DNA of 64,000 bases from Tausonia pullulans (GCA_951802195.1 OX637629.1:310001-374000), one strand, 5' to 3'; positions 31,527 through 43,991 are shown, counted from the stretch's first letter. The notes: generated by a model not told the origin, from the letters alone. Made by a program: numbers and translations.

Positions 31527-34004
31527 CTAGGCCGAATAACCGACTCCATCATCATCGTCCTCGGCCGTCTCCTCTGCTGCGACAGAAGACGGCGAGATTG
31601 CTGATCTTTCGGCGGCGTCAGTGATGTAATGACTTCGTCGCCGCCAGATCCCCACGGTGCCCTCCCGGCTAGACATGACGATCCAGCCGTCAAGGTCCGG
31701 TTTGCCCATCCATCCAAATCCACACCTGCCCAAGACCGTCCGTCCGCCTTGGAGGGCGCCGATGATGGCGCGGTAACGGCGTCCGAGGCCTAGTGGATCC
31801 GGGATTGAGGATTCATCCTTGGAAGGGAGATCGAGAGTGATCTTGTAGGGCGAGGTCAGGGATAGCGAGCCTTGGTAATTTGGGTCGAGCCAGACTGAAG
31901 AGAAAAGGATAGATAGACAGCAACGAGTTGTTGCGGGTTGTGTCAGCTGCCAATTTTGAGTCCAGGAGGCACAGCCGGACACTCACCAGATACATTCCCA
32001 GAGATGGACTCCAGCTTGGCATGGAGAGGAATATGAGGGTAGTGCCTCCGGACGAGGACGCTTACGTTTCCAGACTCGGAGCCGAAGCCAACGTCGATGG
32101 ACCGATAGTTGCGCAGCGCCGACGGGAGAACCTTAGACGCCGTAGTCCGCCACCAGGAGCTGCTACGCCTGGCCTGGGGTGGCTGGTTCGTTATTGTATA
32201 ACTCAAGGGAGCGGGCGCGGCTACAGGTGGAGAGGCTGCGTCTAGAGAGAGTTGGGAAGAGGAGAAGGTAGAGGGATGAACCTCGTTTTCCGGTACGGCC
32301 TCTTCGTTAGATGGCGAGTAAGAAGAGGAGGTAATGGCAGGGATCGGCACAAGGGAAGTGTTGGCGATGAGAGCGCCACTGAAGGAAAAAGTAAGCCACG
32401 GGCATAAACAAGGGTCAAACACATATCCAGCGGATATCCGCGCCCCTAACGTACGAGGCTGTCCTGATGCTGCTGCTAGCACCGTCGAGGAAGGTGATCT
32501 CGCCGTCAAAGGTACCTGCGAGCGCGGCATTGACTGTGAGGCGTTTGGAGACATGAATGTCCCCGAGGACGATCGGTCGGTCCGATGAAGAGACAAGGAG
32601 CTCCTTGGCGGCGAATGACTGTTATGACCGAGTTGAACGAGGTATGGGTCAATAACTAAGTACGCAGGCGACGCCACTAAAAGATGTGGGGAGCATAAAA
32701 GAGTCCAACCTTGATCTGGATCGCAGCCTCCCGCCCGCGGACCTCGAAGCGAGACCACGCCTTTTCCAGCACGTCATCCTCCGGCAACTTCAGTCCGTCG
32801 GCGACGAACGTCCCTTGGAGACCATCAATGAGGAAATTGGATGGAAAACGAGCAGACGCCGTCGATGTTGGGATATGCACCGAGATCTTGAGGCGTGGAG
32901 GGTTCGCCGAGGAGGACTGGTTTGAATCCGTCGTTGTCCGCCATCACCACTGCATCAGCTCAAGGTTTTGGGTTAAGCGAAACGAGAGTAGCGCAGATGA
33001 CTGTACTCACATAAACACCCAGCCCGACGTCGGACTGACTCGACATCAAGCATACTTCTGCCGGCGGCGACGACAATATGGCTATCACCTTGTTCCTAGC
33101 CGTCGCTCCGACATGGGTGCAAGCGAGGTTGTCGTCGTTGTAGTCACGCGGCCTCTGTTGAGACTGGTGCTGCTGCGAAACCCGGATAAGCATGTTGTCC
33201 TCCTCCCACGGTTCCTCGTTGTCTGTCTCGAGCCAAGGGATGAAGAGGACGTCCGCTTCAGGCCACTCGGGCAGCATCGCCTCCTCCGTTCCTTCGTGCA
33301 CTGCGGATGAAGATCGAGTGGGTCGTCTTCGGACAGTAGCGAAGCGAAGGAACAGCGGCAAGTCCGAGATGGGGAGGCGGAACGTCGCCGTCGGGGCCGA
33401 GCTGCAGATCTGAGGGGTTCCATGGTGCAATGGTGGCAGGTAGAGAGTCTTGTCCCAGCTAGAGAAGTCGTCAAGAGTAGATGATGAGTGCATGTTGTGG
33501 AGACTTCCGGCTGATGAGCCCATGCTGCACCGCGCGTTTCGGGAAAGAGGGAGAACATCCAAGGACAACGCACCCTCTCTCCGTTGACGGGCCCTGAGGG
33601 TGTTCCACTATCGGCCTGGGCAATCGAGTGATGGGTGCGTCCGGGCCAGAGTACCATTCGTCCCGAGCGAGTACGGCAAGGGCGGAGGCAGCGAGTAGCG
33701 AGAGGACGACCGCGCCGGCGAGAGTTGCGCGCGCCCTTCGTGAGCGAGCCTTGACGGGAGGCGGGTAGTATGGAGGGAGGGACGAGGATGTCGACAGAGC
33801 CCTGGGACGGGTCGTCCCTCGCCGGTAAAGGTCTTCGAAGGACGATCGAGGAGAGGCGGCGTCGTCGTCGACAACGACGATGACTGCGACCTCGTCGCCG
33901 GACTGGTCCGACGAGGGAAGGAGGGGGTCGCCCTCGGCGGGGATGGGGTCGAGCGGCTTGTGTTGGTCGGAGACTGAAGGCTTTGTGTCTTCCTGAAGGA
34001 TCAT
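31527..34004 (-). CDS. Type II membrane protein with extracellular beta-rich domain, function unknown
   Basis: The N-terminus is cytosolic and acidic (MILQEDTKPSVSDQHKPLDP, with GDEVAVIVVVDDD), followed by a basic flank (KARSRRARATLAG) and one membrane helix AVVLSLLAASALAVLA. Outside the membrane the exons encode mostly beta-type sequence: GTPQICSSAPTATFRLPISD, HVGATARNKVIAILSSPPAE, IDGLQGTFVADGLKLPEDDV, RPIVLGDIHVSKRLTVNAAL, AGTFDGEITFLDGASSSIRT, ADIRW, SSWWRTTASKVLPSALRNYR and LDPNYQGSLSLTSPYKITLD. The end is GRCGFGWMGKPDLDGWIVMS then acidic DDDDGVGYSA. Repeated beta segments with GT/GD turns recall adhesin-like domains (DUF4097/DUF7330 type) common in basidiomycetes. I do not recognise a specific family member. 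It diverges from SCS2. Confidence 0.65.
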
Positions 34005-34472
34005 CCGAGGTCCCGATGAGGAGGGGGAGGTGGTGAGATAGAGAGGGACGGTGAGAGAGGTGGTCGTTCGCTCTTTCTCCCCTGCTCAAGTCCCGGCCCG
34101 ATAGCATCGAGGGGAGGACGACGCGCGGTCTCAGTTGGCCGCCACTTCTCGTTGCTTACAGGCGCAACCGCCAGTCCTCGTCGCTCAGGAGGCTGATCCA
34201 TGAGAGATGAGAGACTGAGACAATGGTGTGAACAATGGAGATGTGCCTGAATTGCGCAAGAAACGGTTGCGACCACGTTCCATTGGTCGCTTCCCTCGTC
34301 ACGCAGGCCTCGCCTCTCGCCCCGCCCCTCCGAACCATCGGCCTCTCTTTACCTCACTCGATCATTCAGTCATCCTCCCCTTGACTTCGACCAACTCCAT
34401 CTGGGCCACTACTCCGTCGACCCTCCTTCCAGCTTCCTCTCCCTCCCGTCGCCGCCCGCATCACCCCTAATC
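34005..34472. promoter_or_regulatory. Divergent promoter region between the membrane-protein gene and SCS2
   Basis: 468 bp separating two oppositely directed ATGs. The right half is CT-rich. No defined motif was picked out. Confidence 0.4.
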
Positions 34473-36181
34473 ATGAGCGTCGAACTCAGCCCCTCCTCCC
34501 AGCTGGCCTTTGCCCGTCAGTCCGCCCGCCAGCCTTGGTCGCCGCTCCCCCCCTACCCCCCTTGCTACCCATGCTGACCTCAGCGACACACCGGCAGGTC
34601 CTCTGACGCAGGTCATCACGAAGACACTCGTCATCTTCAACCACAACGCAGAGCCTGTCGCCTTCAAGGTCAAGACGACCGCTCCGAAGCAGGTCCGTCC
34701 GGCTCCCTTGTTCGATCATCCGCGTCACCGCTCTTCTGCCCCGCCGAGACCATGTCGCGCCGTCCCGGACCTCCTGGAACGATGGCAATGGGCGTACGGA
34801 CCTGCTCTCGTCTTCTCCCTCTGGCGTGGCTCCTGTCATCTGTTGGAAGGGAGACAGTCGCAGAGGAGCGGCGCGCACAACCCTGCGTCATCGCCCGCTT
34901 TTCCCTTCCTCCCTCCCCCTCTTCCCTTGGCATCGCGTGCTGGTCGGACAGGCGCTGACTGGAGCGTGCCTTGATGAACACAGTACTGCGTCAGGCCCAA
35001 CTCTGGTCGGATCGAACCCGGAGAGAAGGTCGAGGTTTCTGGTGCGTCCTCTCCTCTCCGTATCACTGCCTCCCTCGCTCCCTCCCTCCCCAAGGGAGTC
35101 GCGAGGGCACCACGCGTTGCTCCGATTAGGGACGGCTGACAAGGCTTTCCTTGTCTGTTTCCCAGTCCTCCTTCAGCCGATGCGGGAGGAGCCACCTGCT
35201 GGAGTTAAGTGCAAGGACAAGTTCCTCGTCCAGTCGGCTCTCATCACGTCCGACAAAGAGGTCCTCTCGCTCCCGGAGGTCGTCAGTGCCGCTTCTTCTG
35301 CCGTCGTTCTATGCTCCACCGCGAGGTCGCTAACCTGATTCTCTCTCTCAATCCCCAGTGGAGCTCGATTGAAAGAGAGGACCGCTCGCACATCCACGAG
35401 CAGAAGATTCGTTGCGTCTACCTCGAGACTGGGGACGATGACCGTGGGGACCTCATCGAAGGCGACAAGTCAACCCTCATCGACGGCTCTGTAAGTGTTT
35501 TGTCCTATCGCTTGCTTGCTTGTCCGGTTCTGTGTGGAGTGGACAGTTCCTTGTCCCCACAGACGGCGTTGACTGACTGTCCGGCCGACGCGACGCACAA
35601 CTCTGCTTCCACTCTCAGCCCAACACTCTCGTCAATGGCGCGAACTCGCCTAGCACGCCTTCCAACACCCGGACTGCATTCCACCAGGCCGATACCACTC
35701 TCCCCATCTCACCGTCTCCCGTTGCGGTGTCGAACTCGATGTCGGCTACCACCGGCCTTCCTTCCTCGGCGGCCAACCTCCCCCCTCCCCTCAACAGCCT
35801 TGGAGCCGCTCCCTCCTCTTCCTTCCCCCCCCCGACCGCCACCTCTGCGTCTGCCGCCCCTGCGTCGGCCTTGTCGGAAGTTGAGCGTCTCCGCGCAGAG
35901 GTCCGTGACCTCAAGCAGCAGCTTTCGGACGCGAGCAACCCCACGGCCGTTACCGGGCTCCGAAAGCGTGGCGGAGGCGCCGCCGAGAGTAATAGCAACC
36001 CCCAGGTCGCCCAGCTCTCCAAGGATGCCATCCAGCAGGGCGTCCCGCTCGAGGTAGTTGCGGCTCTCTGCTTTGGTGTCTTCGTCGTGTGAGTCTGGCG
36101 CTCAACCTCGAGTGAATGGGGGGAACCATCGGCTGATCTGGCGATCCCTTCTCTCAAACCAGCACCTACATCTTCTTCTGA
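34473..36181 (+). CDS. SCS2: VAP-family ER tail-anchored protein (Scs2)
   Basis: ER membrane receptor for FFAT-motif proteins at ER-plasma membrane and other contact sites, also linked to phosphoinositide and inositol control in yeast. The MSP domain reads MSVELSPSSQLAF, then GPLTQVITKTLVIFNHNAEP, VAFKVKTTAPKQYCVRPNSG (the conserved FFAT-binding surface), RIEPGEKVEVSVLLQPM, KCKDKFLVQSALITSDKE. A Ser/Pro-rich linker is followed by a coiled coil (SEVERLRAEVRDLKQQLSD) and a C-terminal hydrophobic anchor VPLEVVAALCFGVFVVTYIF ending one residue later, split by the last intron. About seven exons. The domain order and very short luminal end match VAP proteins closely. Confidence 0.93.
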
Positions 36182-36640
36182 AGAAAGTCGCGGATTCGTC
36201 GTCTTCTCTTTCCTGTTCTCTGCCCCCTCTTCTCACTCTTTCGCAGTCTTGGCTAGCATGAACCTCTTTAGGCTCCCAGCTCTCTTTCGCCGTTCGGTCC
36301 CCTCCCCCCCCCGCCCTTGGCGTTCCGTCCATCTCTCTCCATCTCTCTTCCTTCTTAAAACCATCTCCCCGTCCATTTTTTGTTCTGCGTTCTTAATGAC
36401 TTGACAGCAGCAGAGGCGATCGTCAGCGCTTTCCCTTGGTGAACTGGGCGACTACCCCTGTCTCTGATGTTGAATGCTAAAAGCGCGCTCTTCTCCCCGT
36501 TGTCCCCCCCCCCCTCCCCCCTTCTTTCTCGCTCGACTGCTACCTTCTCACGCCCCTTCCTTGCCTCCCGCTGTGTTGTTTCCTTCCCGCCTTCGTCCTT
36601 CCGCCGTTCCCCTCTCCTAGCTCCACCGCACTCTGAGAAT

Positions 36641-39165
36641 ATGCTCAGTTTTAATCGTGAAATCTCGTCAGGCTCACCCTCCTTCAGTAGCCCACCGCCG
36701 TCAACCGTTCTTGACTCCTCCACCCGTCGACAACGACAACAACAACAACAATATCAGCCTCTCTCCTCCCCACCGCCCTCCAACTCAACTTCAGCCAGTT
36801 TCTCGTTCATGACGTCTTCGTCCTTGGCGTCTTCCCCACTCAGGAAGGCATCATTAACCACGTCTCGGCGTGTTGGCGGCGTCGCGAGACCGCGCGCCTT
36901 CCTCAACAACGACAGCCCCTCGTCTTCCAGCTCCCCATTTCCTTCGGCCACCAAGGTCATGGGCCGTCTCATTCCAGAGAGACTCCGCTTGGATAACAGT
37001 GGCAGCAGCGCCCTAGTCCGGATCACGCGCGACGGCGGGTCGCTACGGTCCGTGCCGCTCTTGTGAGCTCACTCGTTGACTTGACATCCTCGCGCCCGTT
37101 TGATCCTATTTTTTCCTCGCTAAACCATCCTTCTCTATCTCGAAAAACAAATGTGCGAGAAAGACCTCGGCCAAACACCCTTGCTATTCCCGAGCTCCTC
37201 CACACGATCCTCACCCATGTCCTTGCGCTCTCGCCGGCGTTGCTCGCGAATTGCCTGAGGGTCAGCAAGGGATGGTGGGCCGCTGGAAGTGGGATTCTCT
37301 GGAGGGAAGTGAGGATGGAAGATTGTGAGGTGTTGTTGAGGTGGGAAAGAGAAAGGAGGGTGAAGGCGGTGGGTTGGAAGAAGGTGAGTGGTTTATCTCT
37401 GGATGGCATTGGGAGTAGGCACGGCTGACTGGCAGTGCATTTTGGTTCAGATCGATGAGGACATGTGCGACAGGCGAATGCATTATCTTGCCTCTATCAG
37501 CTATGTCCGTGAGTTTTGTGTGAGATATGGCTAGCAGACGATGACGCAGCGCTGATCGTTTTTCGACGGTCATCACAGACATCACGGAGATCGTTGTGCC
37601 TGGAAGGGTCAGTTTCTGTTTTCATCTTTCCATTACCCACGGTCAGACTTCAGACTTACATTGAGGTTAACAGGGTGTTGATGTTCTCGTCCTGCGAAAG
37701 AAGGTAAAGAGGTCATCCGGGCGTTGAGACGGCGAGCATACACGCTGACTGGGTCCTTCATCCGGCAGTACCCTCTGAGTGCGTCCTCTTCCCAACCACG
37801 AGCACGTGTTGAACCTCTGACTTGACGCCTACGAAACACAGTGACTCCTTTCATCAATCTTCGCCGGGTCATTCTCCATCGCCTCAGCCCGGCTGCCTTC
37901 TACCGTGAGGACTTCACCTATACTGTTCGTGCTCCGGCCTCGATCTTCCCAGTGGACCGCGTTTGACTCAATCAGAGACCAACTCAGGTTCGCAACCCGG
38001 ACATGTACCTCGAGCTCACCTCGACTCGCTGTATCCACCTTTTCAACGTCCTCGGAGATTCGACTACCTCGCCTGAAACACGGTACCTCGCCTTCTCACC
38101 GGGGGTATATCTTATCCACGTTCCTCGCCTGGAGGAGCCTTCGACCTTGGTCTGGATTCAGACGTCCGTCTTCGCCCACTACCAGAACCTTTCGGATTTC
38201 GTCCTCGACATGCCGTCCACCTGGTCTCTGGAGCCCATGTGCGTCGTCCAGGGGGCACTCTCACTACTCACACCCGGATTTGACCATTTTATCTCACAGG
38301 CACGCCGTCGAGCTCCTCCGCGCCATCGCCGTGAGCCCAAACCGCTCCGCCCTTCGGCGCCTCGTCCTCTCCTGCCCCATCCCGGTCGGTTCTCTCCACC
38401 TAGTCAGCTCCCCCTCCGCGGCCTCCGCCTCCGACGTCACTAGCGATGGGTCCCTCGTCGGTGGCGCAATGTACCTCCAGCACGCGACATGTCTGGAGGT
38501 CGTCGAGCTTGAGGCGGCCTTCGAAGATGAGCATGTTGCAATGCTGGCGAAGGCTTGGCCGAACTTGAGAGAGTTGACACTGAGGGCGCCCGCATTAAGG
38601 GAGAGGAAGGAGCTACAGGAGGGGAGGTGGTTGGAACCTAAGCTCACCATTGTTAGTACATCTAGTTCACAATTCTGGTGAGCTGATGAAGAGCTGACCA
38701 ACGACGTGTATGGTGCGATCTCAGCAATCGCTCCGCGCCTTCGCCACCCATAACCGTCGCCTCTTTCACCTCGAACTCGACACCCTATCTTGGGACGCCA
38801 ACGGCGACGACGACGACGGCGGCAATTTCAATCCCCTCGCCGTGGCCCTCCACCCCCTCCCAGTCTTCAGTCCTTCGCTCGAGCACCTCTCCATTACAGG
38901 CTGGTCCCACCTCCCCTGCGATCCCGCTGAGCTTCTCGAGACCGTCCTTCTCCCTATGGTGTCCAGCCACGCGAACGTCCATGTGGGGGTACTCTTATTT
39001 GGCGGAATCGAGGATCTGTTCAGGGAGCCTGATGAGAAAGAGATTAGACGGGCTGGGGTAGAATTGATTAATGGGCGGAGGAGGAGGTTAGCGGAGGAGC
39101 ACTTCTTCGACCGCAATGGTGAGGTGGAGGAGATTTCGACCTCTTCTCATCGGTATCGTTGCTGA
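36641..39165 (+). CDS. F-box protein, basidiomycete type
   Basis: A low-complexity N-terminus (MLSFNREISSGSPSFSSPPP, Gln- and Ser-rich) ends at a GTGAGC donor (37063) and splices in phase to PRPNTLAIPELLHTILTHVL. The F-box-like helices then read ALSPALLANCLRVSKGWWAA and GSGILWREVRMEDCEVLL. Downstream exons give leucine-rich-like segments: HITEIVVPGRVDVLVLRK, TPFINLRRVILHRLSPAAFY, YQNLSDFVLDMPSTWSLEPM, NRSALRRLVLSCPIPVGSLH, CLEVVELEAAFEDEHVAM and LFHLELDTLSWDANG. An acidic DDDDGG patch follows, and the end is ISTSSHRYRC. This is the layout of an SCF adaptor, similar in plan to the gene at 23.3 kb but not evidently its recent duplicate. The first splice has a weak pyrimidine tract, so the N-terminal exon is the least certain part. 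Confidence 0.68.
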
Positions 39166-42100
39166 TGTCTTCCCCTCTTTCCAATGATTGAAGATTGAGC
39201 CATCCTGCACTTGTACGCTCTCTCTCTCTCGCTCACTCTAACCTGCTTTCCCCTATTCCACCCTTCGTTTTTACGCTCGATACTCATCACACCCAAGTTT
39301 AAGCACTCACATCGGATCGCATTGCCGCCCTAGCCTCTCATGCTTCTTATGAGGCCTTTTCACCACCCCACTTAGTCATTCCGCTTCTTCTTTCATCGTC
39401 ACGCCTTACCTAGCCTTCCCCCATCTCCTCTCTTTGGGTCCTCACCCGGTTTGTTGTCTGTTCGCCTGCCTCCCTCTCCCCAATCGTGCAACCCATCTCT
39501 TGCTCCCCAATTCTTCACCATTTATCATTCATCACTTGCTAGCTAGCTTGCCCGCCCGCCCGCCCGCCCGATCCTTCTACCCACGCATAGCCCTCGTCTC
39601 TCTCTTCTCGTCAACTCTGTCCTAGCACCGCTTGCATACTCGCCTTTGGTATTCATCCTCGTCTCACCCCTTCTCCTCACCAGCTTCGCGCATGCAGTTG
39701 CCAGATCTGGCGCGCAACCGGTCGCCTGAGTAAATCCCCCCCCTCCCCCGAACCATGTGTGTAGAACCAAGCTGGTGAAGAGAAAGCCACAAGGAAATCC
39801 TCAGGCCGATCCCTCAAACTCAACGACACATCCATCTCAAGCTTCTCACCCCCTATCCCAATCCATCGAAGATCGTGAGAACACAATAACATTATAGATG
39901 AGATAGGACGGCATGGGACAGCGGCGAAAGTCCGGAAGGAACGTCTACCGCTGGAGGCTGGTGGCCACCCGCGCGGGGCAGTGAGGGAGCGGAGCGGAGA
40001 TCACGACCAACACACCTTCATCATGCTCTCTCTTCCTCCCTTTCTTCCCCACATCGAGCTGATCCTAGAAGGATAAAACATGGGGTAGGATCCTCCGAGG
40101 CGAGAGCGAACGGAGGGAGTTTCAATCTTTTCCTACCATCCTTTCTCCGTCAACTGGATAGCTCCGAAGCTTCGGCATCTGCTCTCTTCCTCATCAAGTT
40201 CAATCTTCGGAGCTGGCGGAGGGTAGGGGGGGCTCGAAATCGTCATCTAGCTCAAAAAAATCTGAGGGCGGACAGACTTGCTCCATCGCTTCGTGGATCC
40301 TTTCAGACTCTCTCCCAAGCATAGATAGCCGCGGTTGAGAGGCACGGCACCCCAGGCGTTTACGACAAATCCAGTCCTGGCCGCGATCCAGGAGGAGATC
40401 TTCAACTGTGAGCTGAAGGAATCTCGACAGATATCGCCTCTGCCTTGGGACTGGGAATCAGGCGTCGGGGACAGCTCACGCTTCAACGCCTGCTCCACGA
40501 TTGGTCTCCCTCTCTTGTGCTCTCATTCTTGCTCGCCTTCTCTTTTCAGTGTCTCTATAAGCCTTCACCATGCGTTTCACCGCTTCTTGACCTACGTATG
40601 CTTGGAGAAGGAGGCATCACTGGCTCAGAACAGGCTCCAAGAAGCACTCATCTCCAGCGTTGCGGGGTGCATCCCTAGCGACATAAAAGAGGAATATGAC
40701 TCTATATCTGCGGGTTGGAAGAACAACTCGTGGAGCAGCTTGGGCCTAAAGGAACACGAGGAACATCCCACCGACGACCAACATCGGCCAGCCTCGGAGA
40801 AGCGCTTCCCAACCTTCCCCCGCGATGGTGTTATTGTAGGCGTCCTGTTCGGATGGGAATGCAGATCGTCAGGATGGGAATATATTAGGGAGCAATTGAG
40901 AGTGCGCGTACGATAACGCCCGTATAGGGTGGAAGAGTGCTGGGTCGACGGTGGTCAAGCAAATCGTCCGACGAATCCTTTGGGCCTTGGATAAAAGACA
41001 GCTGTTGACGTGATTGATTAAGAGTCTAAACTTTTGTGGCGGGCAAACGCGAGTGAACACACGCTCAGGCAGGGTCGTGTATCCTCGCAGCGAGAACTTC
41101 TGGGTCAGGCAGATCGAGAGCACGAACGCCTTGACGGACAAGCCGACAGCGAGGCTCGATTGCCAGGGCCAGGTCGTCAAGAGATCAGGGCTTTACTCAT
41201 ACTCGGTCCGGATCTCCGCTGGATCAAGAAGCCTGTCGGCGGGAGCCCAGGAGACGATGGCTATGTAGATCAGCGGGACGGGGAAGACCAAATGGGCGAG
41301 GGCATAGAGTCACCAGGGCTTTCGGCGCTCGGGAGTAGAAATTTGTGCATCATGCGGCAGAAGTATGGATCTGTATCGAAGCAGATGTCAGCGAGACCGA
41401 AATCATTGCCAACGACAGGTATGAGCTCACCTGAACTTGTGAAAGTTTAGAGGGAGAACTGACTAGCAGAGTGGACGGCTGCTGATCAACTGAAAGGAAG
41501 AAAATTTCGGTAGTTCGCGTTAGACTCTACAGTTGTGCTTGTTATAGGAAAAGAAAAGCTGTCGGGCGACAGATAGTTCACGTCGAAAACAACATGTATA
41601 CGGCGGCACGATCTTTAAGCGACACTATACTCATTCCTTGTACTGAACCCTCGATCATAACCGCAGTTGAGACCAATCCAAGAGTAAAGATGATACAACC
41701 CTTCGATTCGATAAAACGGGTTGCGATGTCACTGCAGACAATCTGGCATTGAGGCAAGAGCTCATCCCTGTCCATCGCCTTGATTCCCTTGGCTTGCTTG
41801 ATTAACAGGAACATGGCCGTAATATCATTGGAGATGAGGATCTGCCAGGAGGGAGGAGGGTCTGACTTGCTGTGTTCGGCCGGTAGTCAACTGATAACAT
41901 GTATCAGGCGCACAGCAAAGGCTTGAGCAGTCCCGAGACTCTTCTAGCACGCATGCAAGCTTCCAGCCGATGCTCAACGTCAAAATCAAGCTGCTAACGA
42001 TAGCACCTCCTAGCCGAGAGAGTTTGATGTCTGACTGGATGACTCCGTGCTAATTTGAAGAGTATGGAGGGGATGATTGGAGAGGGTCGTTGAGAGCCAA

Positions 42101-42404
42101 TGTCATTTCTGCCGGACACCCGTCGTCTCATGAGACGGGCGACGCGCGTCGACTCTTTAGCCGGCCGGCCGTGCTTAATGCATCACGTGTCTTCCTGCCG
42201 AGCCAGGCTCCATAAGCGGTACATTCCTCCATCCGTCCATGCTTTATCCATCACGAGATTGAACCATGGTGTACTCATTCTCGTGGAGTAGAGGCGGCGG
42301 GTTGATGCTCAACCATCCACGTGCGCTCGTCGATGAGCGGCATGTTCAAGTTTGAGATGATCGTCATACGTATCGTCTATTGCCCCGTATGTACCCTTCA
42401 ACAC
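39166..42404. other. Gene-poor 3.2 kb stretch
   Basis: No gene was recognised. Composition becomes more AT-rich than in flanking genes after about 40.5 kb. One plus-strand frame at about 40335-40916 is open for nearly 190 codons but lacks an early ATG and shows no motif. On the minus strand an ATG frame at 41578-41814 (starting MFLLIKQAKGIKAMDRDELL) is short and unassigned. CT-rich sequence fills 39200-39720. The region could contain a decayed gene or an unrecognised intron-rich one. Confidence 0.35.
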
Positions 42405-42780
42405 CTAATCACTTCGTCTTCTGCTCTTCGTACCACTTCTTCTTCTGTTCCTGGGCGCTGGCTTCGTTTTTGAAGGGGAAGCTCGCCGTCCGCTTGTCTG
42501 CACCGGTCTTTTTGCTCCGGTGGCCAGCGTCGGTGCCAAAGAGGCTCTATATCGAGAAGGACGAGCAAGGGTTAGTTCTTGCTTGAGCAGAAGATGAGAA
42601 GGGAAGCGATGAACGAACGACCCAGGCTCCCCAGAGTCCGATTGTGCCCTAACCAGTAGTCGGACGGAAAAGGCTATCAATTAAGGGATGCCAGAAAGGC
42701 GCATACACGCAAACGAACGACTGACCGTGATTGCCGAGAACAGGAAAGAGATTGACCCGAGCTGGGAACACCACGATGCG
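42405..42780 (-). CDS. Possible small single-pass membrane protein (partial model)
   Basis: Three exons can be joined in phase on the minus strand: a hydrophobic exon LGSISFLFSAIT, then GTIGLWGAW, then a hydrophilic end SLFGTDAGHRSKKTGADKRT followed by ASFPFKNEASAQEQKKKWYE and EQKTK. Donor and acceptor sites are good (GTCAGT, GTCGTT; CCCAG, GTTAG, TATAG). The plan, one membrane helix plus a basic tail, resembles small inner-mitochondrial-membrane subunits, but I cannot name a family. The first exon and start codon were not found, so the 5' boundary given is only where support ends. Confidence 0.3.
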
Positions 42781-43091
42781 AAAGACGAGACAAAGAAGAA
42801 CGGAGTGAGGAGCGAGACTGCGCGTGCCAGACACACAAGAGGGTACAGGGCCAGTGTGGCGTCAGGGAGAAGCTCTGGGCAGCATGAATATATATCTTGA
42901 AGGACTTGCCTGCCGTCGGCCTCTGAGCGTAGAACTGGGTTATCCTAGACTTGGGCCTAGGAAAGTCGGAGGGAACGTAAGTCGCCGGGGTGTCGATGTG
43001 AGGCGGAGGCGGCGCAGTCTGTCGTCGGTGCGTGCAGCAGATGGGGATATATCAGTACCAGCCTCCACTTCATGAACTAAAGGAAACATCA

Positions 43092-43451
43092 TCAAGCTGG
43101 ACGTGCGAGGAGGAGGATTAGACAGGCAAGGGCGAGGAGGAGAATCCCCGCCTGCATGCAGAGAAAGCCCTCGAGCGCTGTCAGCCGCTCGTAGGCCCGG
43201 ACTTCGTCATTGCCTCCTCCTCCGTCGAGGCCACCAGCGAGGAAGAGGATGAACCGCGGGAAGAGGATAAGCGGGAAGGCGAGGAGGCCTACGAGCCCGG
43301 CCGCGGTCGCGTACGCCCAGTATGAGACGGCGTCGGGCGCGTCGTCGAGCGGGAGCGGCTGAGGCTTGTTACGCTCCTGAAGCTCGATATGCTCTTGGTA
43401 GAGCGTCTTGGAGGGGTTCTGGGGATAGAATGAGTGGGTTGCTGTTGCCAT
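43092..43451 (-). CDS. Small two-helix membrane protein, 119 residues, unknown function
   Basis: A single uninterrupted frame from a clear ATG. The N-terminus is polar (MATATHSFYPQNPSKTLYQE), then comes helix 1 (AYATAAGLVGLLAFPLILFP with RFILFLAGG following) and, after a charged loop with RAYERLTALEG, helix 2 (FLCMQAGILLLALACLILLL), ending ARPA. The two helices and the short loops suggest an integral membrane protein with both termini on the same side. I do not recognise the family. Absence of introns is unusual here but fits the small size. A downstream spliced continuation is not needed, since a stop follows directly. Confidence 0.6.
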   Translation of the reverse strand: MATATHSFYPQNPSKTLYQEHIELQERNKPQPLPLDDAPDAVSYWAYATAAGLVGLLAFPLILFPRFILFLAGGLDGGGGNDEVRAYERLTALEGFLCMQAGILLLALACLILLLARPA

Positions 43452-43991
43452 GACTGAGCACTGAGGTGAATGGAGGTTGGGGGGTCACGAAGCGAGAAGC
43501 GAGAAAGCACAGTGACGTCTGCATTCTCATCTCTCGCAGCTCGGCTTCACCCGACGACCTACATGTTCCCGTAACAATGGAGGGGAGGCCATAAGTCTTC
43601 CTCATGCAAATATGGCCGGATTGGAGCCATAAAGACAAGCCCTGACGGAGAGTGTGAGCGTAAAACAGCGGCATCGCGCGCGTGTGTCCTCTCTTCATTG
43701 GCAAGGAAGATCTTCACTTGTCTTCTTGTCTTGTCGTCTGAGGTTTTGAGCCGGGGCCTCATGATGACAGTGTGTTTGCCGGACATGAACAGCCTCGGGC
43801 GATCCGATCATACGGCACAACTCTCCCGGCAAGAGGTGAGGGCGGTGCAAGCGAGCGCGGCGGGTCCGGCCGCATGTGCGATGATCTCGAGATGACGGCC
43901 CTCGGTATTCTCCTCGCAACCATCACCCCATCCTTCCCACATTCATGGTCAGCCCCTGTCTCGCTCTGCCCATTTCGCCACTAATGGACTG
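43452..43991. other. Divergent intergenic region, 540 bp
   Basis: Separates the small membrane-protein gene (minus) from the vWA-domain gene (plus), so it should contain both promoters. No clear motif or RNA gene was recognised. Confidence 0.4.

Noticed and set aside
40335-40916. Plus-strand frame of about 190 codons
   Set aside because: It begins without ATG, changes character along its length and matches nothing known. Kept only as a comment on the interval.
41290-41410. Hydrophobic minus-strand stretch LYALAHLVFPVPLIYIAIVSW
   Set aside because: Preceded directly by a stop in frame, with no acceptor or start between, so it cannot be an exon end as read.
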